NCBI RefSeq assembly: GCF_004027225.2 | Contig: NC_044289.2 | Coordinates: forward strand, 3,523,761-3,587,760 | DNA from: Strigops habroptila | Taxonomy: Eukaryota > Chordata > Aves > Psittaciformes > Psittacidae | DNA: 64,000 nucleotides | Reading direction: 5' to 3' | The notes under the pieces: model-generated | What the model was told of the DNA's origin: nothing | The model's database searches: none | What the model saw: the letters and a program-made list of their open reading frames with translations, nothing else | Made by a program: the position numbers and the translations under genes | Part shown: piece after piece, positions 1 through 11,367 of the stretch | How positions within the stretch are numbered: position 1 is the stretch's first letter | Layout of the letters: each line of letters opens with the position of its first letter

Positions 1-169
1 GGAGGGTGTGGGTGAGATCCAGCCCTTCCCGGCCCGACCTCCGCTCTCCCCTCGCTCCCAGCCGCGCCGCTTTCTCCCTGGCTCCCGCCCCGAGCGAAGC
101 CGCAGCCGCTCCGCCCCCCGGGGCGGGCTGGCGGGCACATGGCCCCGTGTCAGCGGAGCCTCTCGCCCT

Positions 170-200
<31 letters not shown>

Positions 201-300
201 TGCTGCAAACTAATCGCTCCCAGCAGTGCTACTAAATCAGACTTGGTGGAGCCGGGAGCGCAGCCCTGGAATGCTGGGCCAGGCGCAAAGGGCTGCGCTG
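1..300 (+). promoter_or_regulatory. CpG island at window edge, probable 5' end of CBFA2T2
   Basis: Dense CpG and GC boxes, including GGGGCGGG at about 118-125, dropping to ordinary composition after about 300. CBFA2T2 lies downstream on the + strand and no other gene intervenes, so this is probably the right part of its promoter or first-exon island. A GTGAGA donor-like site at 12-17 could end a first exon. The exon itself cannot be read because the window starts here. Divergent SNTA1 is expected further left from human gene order. Confidence 0.5.
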
Positions 301-1055
301 CCTTCTGTCTTTGCTTGTCCTTTTCTTAAACCCACCGTTTCTTAGGTCCAAAAGGCCACTGGCAGCAGGAGCTGGCAAGGGTGGGCTTTGCAAGGGAAAA
401 TGTTTGGGAAAATAAAACTAACCCCCCCACACACAACCCATTTAAAACGTGAGTTTTGGTTGTTTGGTGAGGCTGGAGGGAAGGGAATCCTGTTCAGGTC
501 TTAAACCTGTAAACTGGGATGCTCTGGAAAGCCCTGCATCAAGTCCTGGACTGATGGTTTTACTGGGTAAAAAGAACAAAATGACTGAGGATTTATTTAT
601 TTAGTAGGTGTCTTAAATGGAGGCTGTGGTCTGGGGGAGAAATTTGGTTGTTTTGAATCCAGGTACCAGGTTTGTGACAACTGATGAATGAGAAAATAAT
701 CCTCCTTTGGCTGTGCGATGCCAGGGCATGGCTTGGCAGTGAGATGAGGTACCAACACCCAGCAGCACTCCCAGGTGCTGCAGTCCCAGGGACTGGAGGG
801 GAAGGAAGCTCAGGATGAGGTGGGGAAAAGGTTTCTGTTAAGAGCCCAAGATAAAGAGGGAAAAGCTGTTATCAGGGGAAAAGCCACAGCCTGCAGGAGG
901 GAAGTCACCAGTTGAGGGAGGTGCAGGAAGCGAGCTGGGGTGTAATGACCCTGCTGTAGGGAGAGGTCTGGGGATCCATCACAGGCATTTTATCACTCCT
1001 GGTTTTGATTGCAAATGCTGTTCTTTCTGGAAGGAGACCAAAACCACAATACGCA

Positions 1056-1360
1056 GAATCCCAGACTGGTTTGTGTTGGAAGGGACCTTAAAGCTCACCC
1101 AGCTCCAACCCCCTGCCACGGGCAGGGACACCTTCCACTAGAGCAGGTTGCTCCAAGCCCCTGTGTCCAACCTGGCCTTGAACACTGCCAGGGATGGGGC
1201 AGCCACAGCTTCTCTGGGCACCCTGTGCCAGCGCCTCAGCACCCTCACAGGGAAGAGCTTCTGCCTCAGAGCTCATCTCAATCTCCCCTCTGGCAGGTTA
1301 AAGCCATTCTCCTTGTCCTGTCCCTACAGGCCCTTGTCCAAAGCCCCTTTCCAGGTTTCT
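1056..1360 (-). mobile_element. CR1 LINE 3' fragment
   Basis: 5'-truncated CR1 in antisense orientation. It starts with the complement of the CR1 3' end (AATCCCAGACTGGTTTG) and runs to the CCAGGTTTC part. It carries the AGAGCAGGTTGCTCCAAG variant. Confidence 0.93.
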
Positions 1361-2482
1361 TGTAGTCAAAGTTCTGCTGACAAGCCCTGCTTTGATAAGC
1401 TTTGACATGTGCTCTCTTCATTGTTAAAAATCTTCCACAGGGGAGGTGTGGGGCGCACTGGGAGCCCAGAATAGAGTGTCTGACCTGGGACACAGCTCCC
1501 AAAGCACATCATCTCACCTACAGAAGGGAGATTTCTGCTTCCAGAGCTTGTCTGCACCATAATACATGCTGAAGGGGATGCCCTGTAAGGACTAGGGCAG
1601 AAATGTCAGCTGTAGGCAGGTAACTGGTTTTCTGAAGCAGCAGGGAGGTGCCCGAGTCAGCTGCAGGAGAGGCTCCATCAGCTCTGCTTCCAAAGCCGGG
1701 AATGCTCCTGATCCCACCTGGAGTGTTGGGCAGGGAAAGACAAGTGTGCCTGAAACGACAATTGGAGGGAAGTGGGTGCATGTATTGGAACAAACCTCTG
1801 TCATTGAACAGCTCTGCTGTTGATCTGGAGGATATTATCAGGCTGCAGAGCTGCTGGACTAGGCTTAATCCTCTGCAGGCTGGGCTTTAGTCTCTGCAAA
1901 CAAGATTACTCACTTTTTCCCTATTTCTGTGTTTGGTTTATATACCCATGACAGCTACAGAGGCTTGGATCTCTCAGCAGAGCAAGGCTGTTAGGTTTAG
2001 GAATTGGTTAGTTGTTTTGGGGGGGGATTTTTTGACAGGATATCCGTTCCTGGGTGGTTTTTCTTTACATATGCAGTAATACAGCAGGAATAAGGTCAGT
2101 TTTGCTTAGGTGTTGTCATCCCCCAAGCCCTAAATCAGTGGCCAGAAGTAAAGTTTCAGTAGTTTCTTTAGGTTGTGCTTAATTCCTTGTTGCACCTTTG
2201 CTCCCGTTGCAATGTCTGATCATAGTTTTTCGGGGTGTAAATTCTGCCAGCTCAGTTAAGACCAAGTCTTAATACATTTCCCCCCTCTCTGGGCAGGACT
2301 GAAATGGCACAAAAGCCAAGCACTCCTCCTCCTTCAGAAGGCAATGTGATTAGATTTACTTGACGAATTAAGCTTGTTACCATCATCTCCCATGTGCTAA
2401 TTTAAATCATGGCTGTATTGAAAAGAGGATGTTTGTTACATGTGATAAATTTGCTAGGAATGGAGAGGTTTAAGCACTGTTT

Positions 2483-2495
2483 GGGGGGGGGGGGG
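2483..2495. repeat. G13 homopolymer
   Basis: Thirteen consecutive G in CBFA2T2 intron 1 sequence, a likely length-variable site. Confidence 0.9.
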
Positions 2496-3424
2496 TGTGC
2501 ATGCCTCTGTCAGCTGAGCTTGAACTCAAGTCAACGAGCCTCCCCTGCAACACCACCAGCATGGCTTCAAAGGGAGCAGCCCCTTCTTGGCTCCACTGAC
2601 TTGTAAGTAACGCATAAAGGAGGCAATAAAATGTTTGACTTTCCTGCCAGACCTGAGCCTGGAGGAGGAGGATCCCAATTGGTTTCCATCAGATTCCAGT
2701 TAGCATGAATTTACAGTTTCCACTTAGCCTGATAAATGGCTTTGGCTGCCTTGGTGCATTTGGATTTATTCTTCTGCGGGATGGAAAGTGGTCAGCTTAA
2801 AAAGGCAAAAGCCTTCCAGAGCTGCTGTGAATACGAGGGAAGCTTCTTTCTGAGGTAAGAACACAGCAGGCACAAAAATAAAGCTGTGGCATGTCATGAA
2901 ATACGGGTGGAACAGAAGAGAAATCAGAAGGAGTTTGGGTCTCTTGTGCTTGCTGTGGCCATGGGCTGTGATAAAAATTCCACTGGAAACTGGAAAAATT
3001 CTTCAGATTGCCTCGCTTTCCTCAGAAACCACACTCAGCAGCAGGTATCAATAGCTCCCAGTGTTCAAATTTTGTTTGCATCGTTCTTTCCATGGAACAT
3101 TCCCAGGAGAAGAAAGCAGAAGCAGATTGATGTGGCGAGCCGGGGAAAGCAGTTTGCCCCGTGCTGCCTGCAGTCCTCCTTCCTTGCACCCTAGTGCCCA
3201 TGTCTGAGTTACAAAATCTATCTTAGTGCGTATTTGGGGAGCAGGTTGGCCTATTGGTTGTGTAGAGATGGTGCTGGAGGTCAGTAGATGATGCATCTTC
3301 ATGTCCTCTATTAGCGTGTTGCCCTCTGCTCCATTGGTAAAGGCAGTGGCGGAGCAGGTCATGGTGTGCCAGAGGCTTTCTTCTGGCTTACTTGCAGCTT
3401 CATGGGCCTCTGCCAGTGGAGAGG

Positions 3425-3485
3425 TTAGGGATGGATCATGGTTTGGGTGAGCTTAGGGATGGATCATGGTTTGGGTGAGCTTAGG
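3425..3485. repeat. 28-base tandem duplication
   Basis: Two identical units at 3425-3452 and 3453-3480 (each TTAGGGATGGATCATGG then TTTGGGTGAGC), followed by the first five bases of a third. Confidence 0.9.
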
Positions 3486-6400
3486 CACATGGCTCATGTT
3501 TAAGATACAACCACAAGCCTTTCAAAGGCACTTTTGCAATGACTACTACTCAAGAGCACCCAGGTGTCCCCACCCTTAGTTTTTACACCTTGAGAGCCCA
3601 AAACCACACGTGCACCTTCCTTACTCCAAGGTGAGCCATGAGGTCTGGCATATTCCTGCCTCTCTAGCCAGAAGTGGGGATTTCTTTCCTTGGAATATTG
3701 GGGGTTTGGTAGACATTGGCCTGTGGACACCATGGCAAAGACTGTGCACAGTTTCATACAGGCTGATGAAGTCAAATCATTGTAACTATACTGCAAATAC
3801 GCAGAACGGCCTGACGTTTTGATGTGTTAAACTACTTCAGGTTGTAAAAATAGGGAAAAGATTTATCTGGCCATGGTTTGACAAATGAGAGTTACAACCC
3901 AGTTGTCATAGTTGGGGACAGCTTTTGTTTATGTAAAGTGAAACATTTACAAGCTGTTGAGGTCCTTAAGTTAAAATAGGATTTAAAAAGAAGGAGAGGG
4001 AACACGTAGTGCTAGTTACCTCTTTCAGATAAAACCCCCAAATCTCAGGCTATCCTCTGTGTCTTGTAAGAGGGGTTTCTCTGATGACTTTGACCCAGAG
4101 ACCTGACAGCTCCCAGGCTGCATCTTCTGTTGGTCGTACAGCATCCCCCTCTTCTCTTGTGCTCAGCTTTTGGATTTACTGCCTGGTTTCAGGCTGGTTT
4201 GGTGATGTCGGGACAGGGAACAGCGGTGTCTGATGCTGAATGCTTAATGCCTTAAGCCCAGGGCTGTGTCCATCTGCCTGGTGACATCTCCACTGGGGAC
4301 AAAGCTGCAACATGAGCTTGCCCCTTGCAAGACATCAGAGAATCCACGAGAGCCACCACTGCTGGCTCGACCCTGGCTGGGGAGGGCTTCTGTTGGGGAC
4401 CGCACAGCGCGAGGCGCCGGGGCACAAACCATGACACACCAGTCCATAGGAAAATAACTTCATTAATTCTGGTGCTCGTGGAGCTGCTGGGGTTTGTCTC
4501 CTTCATTGTCTGTGTAACTCAGAGATGATTTTTCCATCTCAGCTTATGAAATCTCGAGAGCTGCAGCATTTTGCGCAACCTCCATCACAAGTGTCAGAAG
4601 CCCCCGCGAGCTAAACTGAAATGAAATGTTTTACTGATGTGCTTTGCCAGCAGCCCTGCCAGCGGGGCCTGGGGTGCAGGAAGAAGTGGGATCTGCCTGC
4701 TCCCAGCCTCAGCATCGCTTCACAGGGAGCTCCAGGTATCCGTGTGTTGAAACTTGACTGGGATTCAGCTTGTTTGAAGTGCAGCATGTGAAATTGCTGC
4801 TCTTCACTGAGGTTTGGAGGTGGGCAGGTAGCTGTGAGTCTGTGCCCTCTCTGCCTGCAGCCACGCTGCCCTTCTTGGTGTGATGTGCTCACCCAGCCAA
4901 GGCTGCAGAGCTTCATGTGCTCCTACAACTGAACATCTCCTGCCTCAGTGCCTGCCCCAGTTACCATCCAGCATCCTGCCTGTGCTGGGGGGAGGAGATG
5001 GTGGCCCATGTGTTCATGAACGCATGCCATGCCTGCTCCTAGAATGCTTTTTAATACTTCCTTTAAAGCACTTTTATTTTTCCCCTTCTTTTACAACCTT
5101 TTCCCAAAGAGAAGCAGAGGTACCTTAAACTAATTAGGAGTAAGAGGCAGAGAAGCAGGGGGTGAAGGGCTGGGTGGGATGCCGGGGGGCAGTACTTGTA
5201 GTAGGTTTATGGACATGGCTTGGCAGTTAGCAGTCGCCTACCAGAGCTTTGGAAATGCCATAAAAGAGGGATTTTGCTGTCTGTGATTAAATGAACTATC
5301 ACTTTTACACCAATGGTGGAGAATTCAGCTTGTGTGATTTTGGGGATTTTGAAGCATCAGCATCCCTCAACTTGGGCCATGGTAGGTTTTCACTGTCTGG
5401 GCAAGGTACGTAGGTCTCTGGTTCACAACAAGCAGCTGGAAGGAGAGGTGGTTTTGCCTGCAGAGATTTGGAAAGGGTTATATTGAGACCTGAATATACA
5501 GATACAGACTGGAGCTCTCAGTGTGCCTGTGCAGGGCCTGCAAGCAGAGTGCAAACATTGCTTCTCCCCCTTGGGTTCTGTGGGATCCCGGAGGTGGTTT
5601 GGGCAGTCACTGAGGGGAACTGCCTCTTCTCCAGGGCAGTTCCAGCCAGGGACCCCCATCTGCGTGGCGAGGGATGCTGCTGCGTAAATCCCTGTTCCCC
5701 CAGCACCCAGCTTGTGGTGAATGGTGCTGGGCTGATGAGATTAGTCTGGGGCCTCCAGTTAATACCTGTTGTTCATGCTGCGCGTCGGGGAGCAGCTATT
5801 CAGAATGACCAGGGGGTTGTAGGTGGCAGAGCTGCCACGTCTGGTGTTAATGGGAGAGGAATAACAAATGTGTCTGTGTCCAGTGGGTTTGTGTCCTGAG
5901 CCTCCCGTGATGCTGCGAGATCCCTCATGGGGTTTACTCCCTGTATAAACCATTTCAGATTTACATTTTCCTTGAACACTTCCTCTTCGATCCCAGTAAT
6001 ATGTTACACATTTAATTGCTCTTCTTTTGAATTTTCGAGTCCTCCTTTGGTACCCTCACAACATCAGTATCTTGTTATCTTGCTGTTGCTTCTAATTGCT
6101 AACACATGCCAGCTTTCCAGCGCCGCAAACTCTGGCGCTGGGGCTTGGAGGGGAGTTTTTACAGCGAAGATTTACGTGCATGGGGGAAACCTTCACAGAA
6201 TTAATTCCCTGCTTTAGCCAAAAGCTTATCCAGATTTCAAAACCGAGGGCTAAGATGAAGGCTGGTTTGCACCCGATGCTGTGTAAAGGCAGAGTGGGTT
6301 TGGGGACGACCCGTGCTGGTGAAACCCTCCTTTCCTCTTGCTGTTATTGCCGGCCATAAACAAATCCCATGTATTTAACAAGTTAATGTCAGGCGGGCTG

Positions 6401-6696
6401 CGAGGCGCTGGTAGGTGTGTGCTTGGTGACATCAGCTGGCGAGCAGCCTGGCAGCAGCGGCGCAGGCAGGGAGCAGGCAGGGAGCCCAGGGTGTGTGCCT
6501 CTAAGCTGGGTATTCTGGCAAGGTGGAGAGCTGGTCTGTTTGGCAGGACCTTCCCATCTGGGATCCATCTGTGTTTCCCTGAAATCGGACAGGCGGCTCC
6601 AGGCAGTGAGAAATCGCAGATGTGCGGGACCTGACACATGTCCAGCTAATGAAAGGAGAAGGCAGGCTGGGCTCCGGCTGCGCTCGAAGATCACGA

Positions 6697-6720
6697 GTGG
6701 AGGAGGAGGAGGAGGAAGAG
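6697..6720. repeat. Short GGA microsatellite
   Basis: Five to six GGA units ending in GGAAGAG, followed by a T-rich segment. Confidence 0.75.
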
Positions 6721-7666
6721 CCCTTTTGCTTTATATTTCAAAGAAAATAGGTGTATCCACCAGCAGCTGGATCCTTGCAACCTCGCTGTGTAGGGTAAGC
6801 AGAGAGGGGTCTGTTGTTAAAGGGGACTGGGTAAGGCGCAGTGGGGATGCTCGGGGTGGGGGGGCATGCTGAGCCGCTGACGAGGAGCTTTGAACAGCAA
6901 CGTGGGTTTTGCTGGTGGTCCACGGAGAGCCTCAACCTTGAGCACAGGTAGAGGGAGAGGGTGGGAGCCACCCATCCCTGCCTCCGGTCCTCTGCAGTGG
7001 CTCTGCCGGGGGAAACTTCAATAGAGGAGCCGGCGGCATGCGTGGATTCTGCAGCTGAGAAAACACTCAACTCTCTCCAAGGAGAGCTGCATTACAGCTC
7101 CTCTATGTTGCTATGGAATGGGTGATTATTATCTTTTCCTGATTTGTATTTTCTCCCCCCTCCATGAGCAGAAGGCTGGGATTCAGCGTGTTCTAGGGAA
7201 ATGGGAAAAAGCAGGAAGGGGTTTGTGTATTTTAGCAGAACGTGTTTCTCTGCTGTACCGAGCCTTACTCTCATTTCTGCCCGCTGATAGTGAAGCAGGG
7301 GGTGGGAGGGTGGAATCTGCAGAGGTGGATTTCTTCCATCAGCTCCCAAATTTCCTTAATGCTCTCTGTGTTTTCTGTGCTCCTCTGCATTGTGGCAGAG
7401 GCTGCTGCTCCCTTTTTTGTCTTTGCGCTCCTCGAGCAGCAACTGATGCTACCAGCATCTAAATCTCTTGGATCAATTTTGTGCTACTGGAACACACTTC
7501 CCTGCCCTATATATTTCCACTGTCGGGATGCAGGCTGCTGTATTTTCTTTTATTCCATTATAATCTCCCGATCCTCATGTGTATTTTAAACCTGCACATT
7601 CTCCCCTCTCCTATTTTTTTGGGAAGGTTCAGCGGTTGAAATTGCTCCTCCAGCCCTCCAGCATGG

Positions 7667-7702
7667 CTTGTTGTAGGGATCCCTCTTGTTGTAGGGATCT
7701 CT
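7667..7702. repeat. 18-base tandem duplication
   Basis: CTTGTTGTAGGGATCCCT followed directly by CTTGTTGTAGGGATCTCT, one base different. Confidence 0.85.
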
Positions 7703-8646
7703 CTGTTGCATGTTTGCTGAGCTGCTGCCTGGGTCTCTGGGATATTACTGGCTTTTTCTCCCCCTTGCAGCCCTTGGTTCCTACGTGGTGGTACTCACAG
7801 CCCACTTTCTGTGCTGGAGAAACCCTGCCCAGCCGTGGGAGGTGCCCCAAAATCAGCACTCAAAGTTTGGGGAGCTGAAATGTGGTTGAGGATGGCTTGC
7901 TATCAAGCTGGGAAAAGAGAGAGGAGTATTTGCTGAGCTGTGTGGCGCAGGCTGATTCCCTTTGGGACACTTTGCTGTTGCTTTGTCCGGGTTAGTTCTC
8001 GCTGTGCCAAGTGACAGGGTTTCCCCAGGGAGAGCGCGGTGCAGCCTGGCCAGGTCCCTGGCAGGGTGCTGCATGGGCTGCAGCTCCGTGCTCCTCCGGC
8101 TCAGCCCCTGCATGTGCCACCTTCAGGTTTCCCTTCTCTTGAAGCACACAAGCATTTGGGTACAGGCTTTAAAAAATAGAGCTTGTAAGTCTGCTTCTAC
8201 AGCATGCCAAACACCTCCCGAGCATCCCTCACATCCCGGAGGGAGTGAGGAGTGTGTGCTGCCTAATGCTCTGCGACTCCGTCTCACAAAGGAGGAATGA
8301 AACCCAGCAGATCTCCAGCCAAGCTGCGCAGAGGGTGATGATCTCTAAAAGCAGAGCGCTGTGCTCCTCTGCTGCAGCTCTCCCAAAGACTTCCTGAATT
8401 TGGGAGCGCCGCGTGTTGGAGCATCTGCTCCCGTTGTCTCCGTGCAGGTCGGGCTCTGAGGCAGCAAACGGAAGTTTTGCCGGCGCCAGGGCAGCATGAT
8501 TTGGCCATGAAATAACTGATTTACCAGTGTCTTGCTCAAGCCCTGTGGGAAACCAGGTTTTCTTCTCAGGTTTCTCTATTTTTGGAAAGGATTTGGTGTG
8601 CCTGACGGGCTGGTGCTTAGGTGAGAGGGGTGGTTGTGTTTGGAGA

Positions 8647-8798
8647 AGAGAATCCCAGACTGGTTTGTGTTGGAAGGGACCTTAAAGCTCATCCAGTTCC
8701 AACCCCTGCCATGGGCAGGGACACCTTCCACTAGAGCAGGTTGCTCCAAGCCCCTGTGTCCAACCTGGCCTTGAACACTGCCAGGGATGGGGCAGCCG
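8647..8798 (-). mobile_element. CR1 LINE 3' fragment
   Basis: Short antisense CR1 tail of the GCTCCAAGCCCC variant, breaking off shortly after GCCAGGGATGG, a break point shared with three other copies. Confidence 0.93.
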
Positions 8799-10577
8799 TG
8801 CTCAGTCATAGAGAAACCTGCAACTAATGCAGTGTAAAGAACCAAGGTAAAAGCAGTAAAGCAAAGGCAGTGTGAGCAAACCCTGCCAACAGGGAAGTGC
8901 AGGAAGCCAACGGAAGGATTTGAAGGGTCTGAGGAAGGAGCAGAATTGCTAAAGGCAAGGAGAATAAATTGTTAATCTGAGAAGTCTGTTACACAGGGAA
9001 TGCCCTGAGGAAAAGAGCAGAAACTTCATTTAATAGTGAAAAGGCCAAACCAGTGCTGCCAAGTCGGGTTCTGCTCTGCCTGGGGCCTGGAGCCACGGCC
9101 CCTGTTCACTTCCAAGACGCTGCTGCTGTTTTTGCAAGTTGAATGTGCTGGTTTTTGCAGAGGCTCATTTCAACCTGCTCCAGCCAGGAGTGAAGGGAGC
9201 TTTGCTCACATGAACGTGGGGCAGGCTCTTGGCTTGTTCTTTCCCTTCTGTTTTATTCCTCTTACTCTTGCAGGACCAGTGTCCCCCGGGGAGCAGGGTT
9301 TCACTTCTGCTGCTGCCTTGTCTGTCAGATCACTGTGAGTCTCTAATTATTTGACTGCTGCTTTACAGAGCTCTGTCACACATTGCTCACAGTGGAGTTT
9401 GGCTTGTGGAGGTGATCGCTGGAAGGGGACAGCAGGAAAGAGCGTTTCAGGAGCTGAGTGTTCAGGACAACCAGCTCTTTGGACCCCAAACTGACCCATA
9501 AGAGCAGCAGCAGCAGTGTGCAGGAGGCAGCGCGCTCCCACGGCTCTCCGCTGGGATGGGTGAGCCAGGTGGCCTCTTGTTTTTTCCAGCTCTGTTTTTT
9601 TTAGGGTTTGGCTAAAAAACAGGATTTGTTTGACGTGTATGTGCGATGTTTAGAGTATTGCTGGAGAGCTGAAGAAAGTCATTTGAGGACTTGGGCATAT
9701 GTAGCAGATTTAAGGCAACGCTGGCTGGTTCTTAAACCCGAACGGGAGATGGTTGTAATCTGTTGCCTGTTGGGTCTTTTTCCCATAATAAGAGCTGGCT
9801 TATCTATACTGGTTCTGGGCTAGATCATAAGCTTGCCTTTATCCTAGCATCTAGTGACTGCTTCCATATCCAACTGCTTGTTAGAAGCTAGGTATGAAAT
9901 GTGTTTTGACAGACACTCCAGAGCAGTCCCTGGGGGCAGCATCACTGCAGGTCTCTGGGAGCCAGGGCAACTTCTATTTTTATGATGGAGACTGTCTTAA
10001 TTCATGCAGCGTTCAGGGAAAGGCTGGAAAAACCTTTGTTTAGAGCAAGAGCAGAAGCCAGGAAGAACTAGTGAGTGATGATCCTGCAGCTGAAGTGCAG
10101 CACGGAGGGGTTTGGGTTCAGTTCCTGGGTCTGTAAGCAATTTCCCGAGGCAAGACCTTGACCTTAGCGGTGCTTTGTGTGTTGGTGGCTCAAGTCTGAA
10201 TGGGCAAGAGTGGTTTCAAAGCATTTTAAAATGTAACTATCATGCCTTTTACTAGGCTGGGCAGTGGTGTTTTTACAAGCCAAGCTTAAGGTTTTACAAT
10301 AATGTGTACTGAATTTCCTTGGCGTGCTCCCGTGTAGGACTCCTGTCCTTCGTGTCCATAACAGGACTTGTGCTGGTGAAGGAGGACACTCACAGGTGGC
10401 CAGAAGACCATTTAGAAGAACCAGGACTGTTGTAGCTCTGCTGCTCTGTTGCTCTCCAGTCCTATGGAAACTACAAAGCCAAGAGTCAGTTTTCCTTCCA
10501 GCAACAGGACGCCACAACCTGACGGTGGGATGCTGCATATCCAACCCTTTCAAAGGCGTCTCTTTCACCAAAAACAA

Positions 10578-10885
10578 CCCAAGAATCACTGAATAGTTTG
10601 GGTTGGAAAGGACCCTAAGATCATGCAGTCCCAACCCCCTGCCACGGGCAGGGATGCATCACACTAGACCATGTCGCCCAAGGCTCTGTCCAACCTGGCC
10701 TTGAACACTGCCAGGGATGGGGCAGCCACAGCTTCTCTGGGCACCCTGTGCCAGCGCCTCAGCACCCTCACAGGGAAGAGCTTCCTCCTTATATCTGACC
10801 TGAACTTCCCCTGTTTCAGTCTGAACCCATCACCCCTTGTCCTATCGCTGCAGTCCCTGAAGGAGAGTCCCCTCTCCCGCATCCA
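10578..10885 (-). mobile_element. CR1 LINE 3' fragment (CATGTCGCCCAAGG variant)
   Basis: Antisense CR1 with the second diagnostic variant (AGACCATGTCGCCCAAGGCTC). It ends about 20 bases before the intronic CpG island. Confidence 0.93.
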
Positions 10886-10904
10886 GAAACCCTCAAGAGC
10901 GCTG

Positions 10905-11160
10905 AGACCCATCCGTGAGCTCACCCCAAGCAGGGGCGCCGGCGCCCCGACCCCGCTCAACCTGTTGGAGCGTGCGAGGCTGCGCGCTGGAGCCGGAGCT
11001 CTGGGCTGCCGGCGCAGCGCGGGGGGACGTGGCTGTGCACAGCAGATGTGCCGCGGCCGCGTGCCGGCTCCGTGCCGCTGCTCCCGGCGCCAGGTGCAGC
11101 CATTGTTCCCGCTGGGCCCTATTCATCCCGCCTCGGCTGCCGCTCCCGCATTGTTCCTCC
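10905..11160 (+). promoter_or_regulatory. Intronic CpG island, candidate alternative CBFA2T2 promoter
   Basis: About 30 CpG dinucleotides in roughly 250 bases, against a CpG-poor intron on both sides. It contains CGCGGCCGCG- and GGCGCC-type motifs. A donor-like CTGCAG/GTGACT lies at 11213. A CR1 copy ends just upstream. Promoter function is inferred from composition. Confidence 0.4.
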
Positions 11161-11297
11161 AGGAAATTAGCATTAAAAACCCATCCGAAACCCCCATGTC
11201 CCTCAACTGCAGGTGACTGTTATTGGCCCCAGCTGCCACCCTTGTGCTTGATTACTTCCATATGGGCTTGTGGCAAGAAGTACGATCCACTTATTGA

Positions 11298-11367
11298 TTT
11301 TTTTTTTTTCCCCTTAATATATTTCTTTTTCTACCCCCTTTTTTTTTTATCACTCCCCCCTCCCAAC
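11298..11367. repeat. Pyrimidine-rich tract
   Basis: About 70 bases almost all T and C, with two T-runs of about ten each and C-runs. It lies just after the intronic CpG island and its candidate donor. Confidence 0.7.

Larger units (their letters stand above)
301..10577 (+). other. CBFA2T2 5' intronic region, left part
   Basis: Ordinary intron-like sequence of mixed composition apart from two CR1 copies, the G13 run, the GGA repeat and two small tandem duplications. A GC-richer patch at about 6380-6620 precedes a donor-like GTAAGC at 6795; I see no readable exon with it. Numerous short open frames have no recognisable protein signature. Confidence 0.5.

Noticed and set aside
1..235. Open frames in the left CpG island as the CBFA2T2 first coding exon
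   Set aside because: None encodes a known CBFA2T2 N-terminus, and no donor in the required phase follows an ATG there.
6417..6872. 151-codon + strand open frame with a donor-like GTAAGC at 6795
   Set aside because: No recognisable protein, and the frame is carried by GC-rich sequence; not enough to call an alternative first exon.
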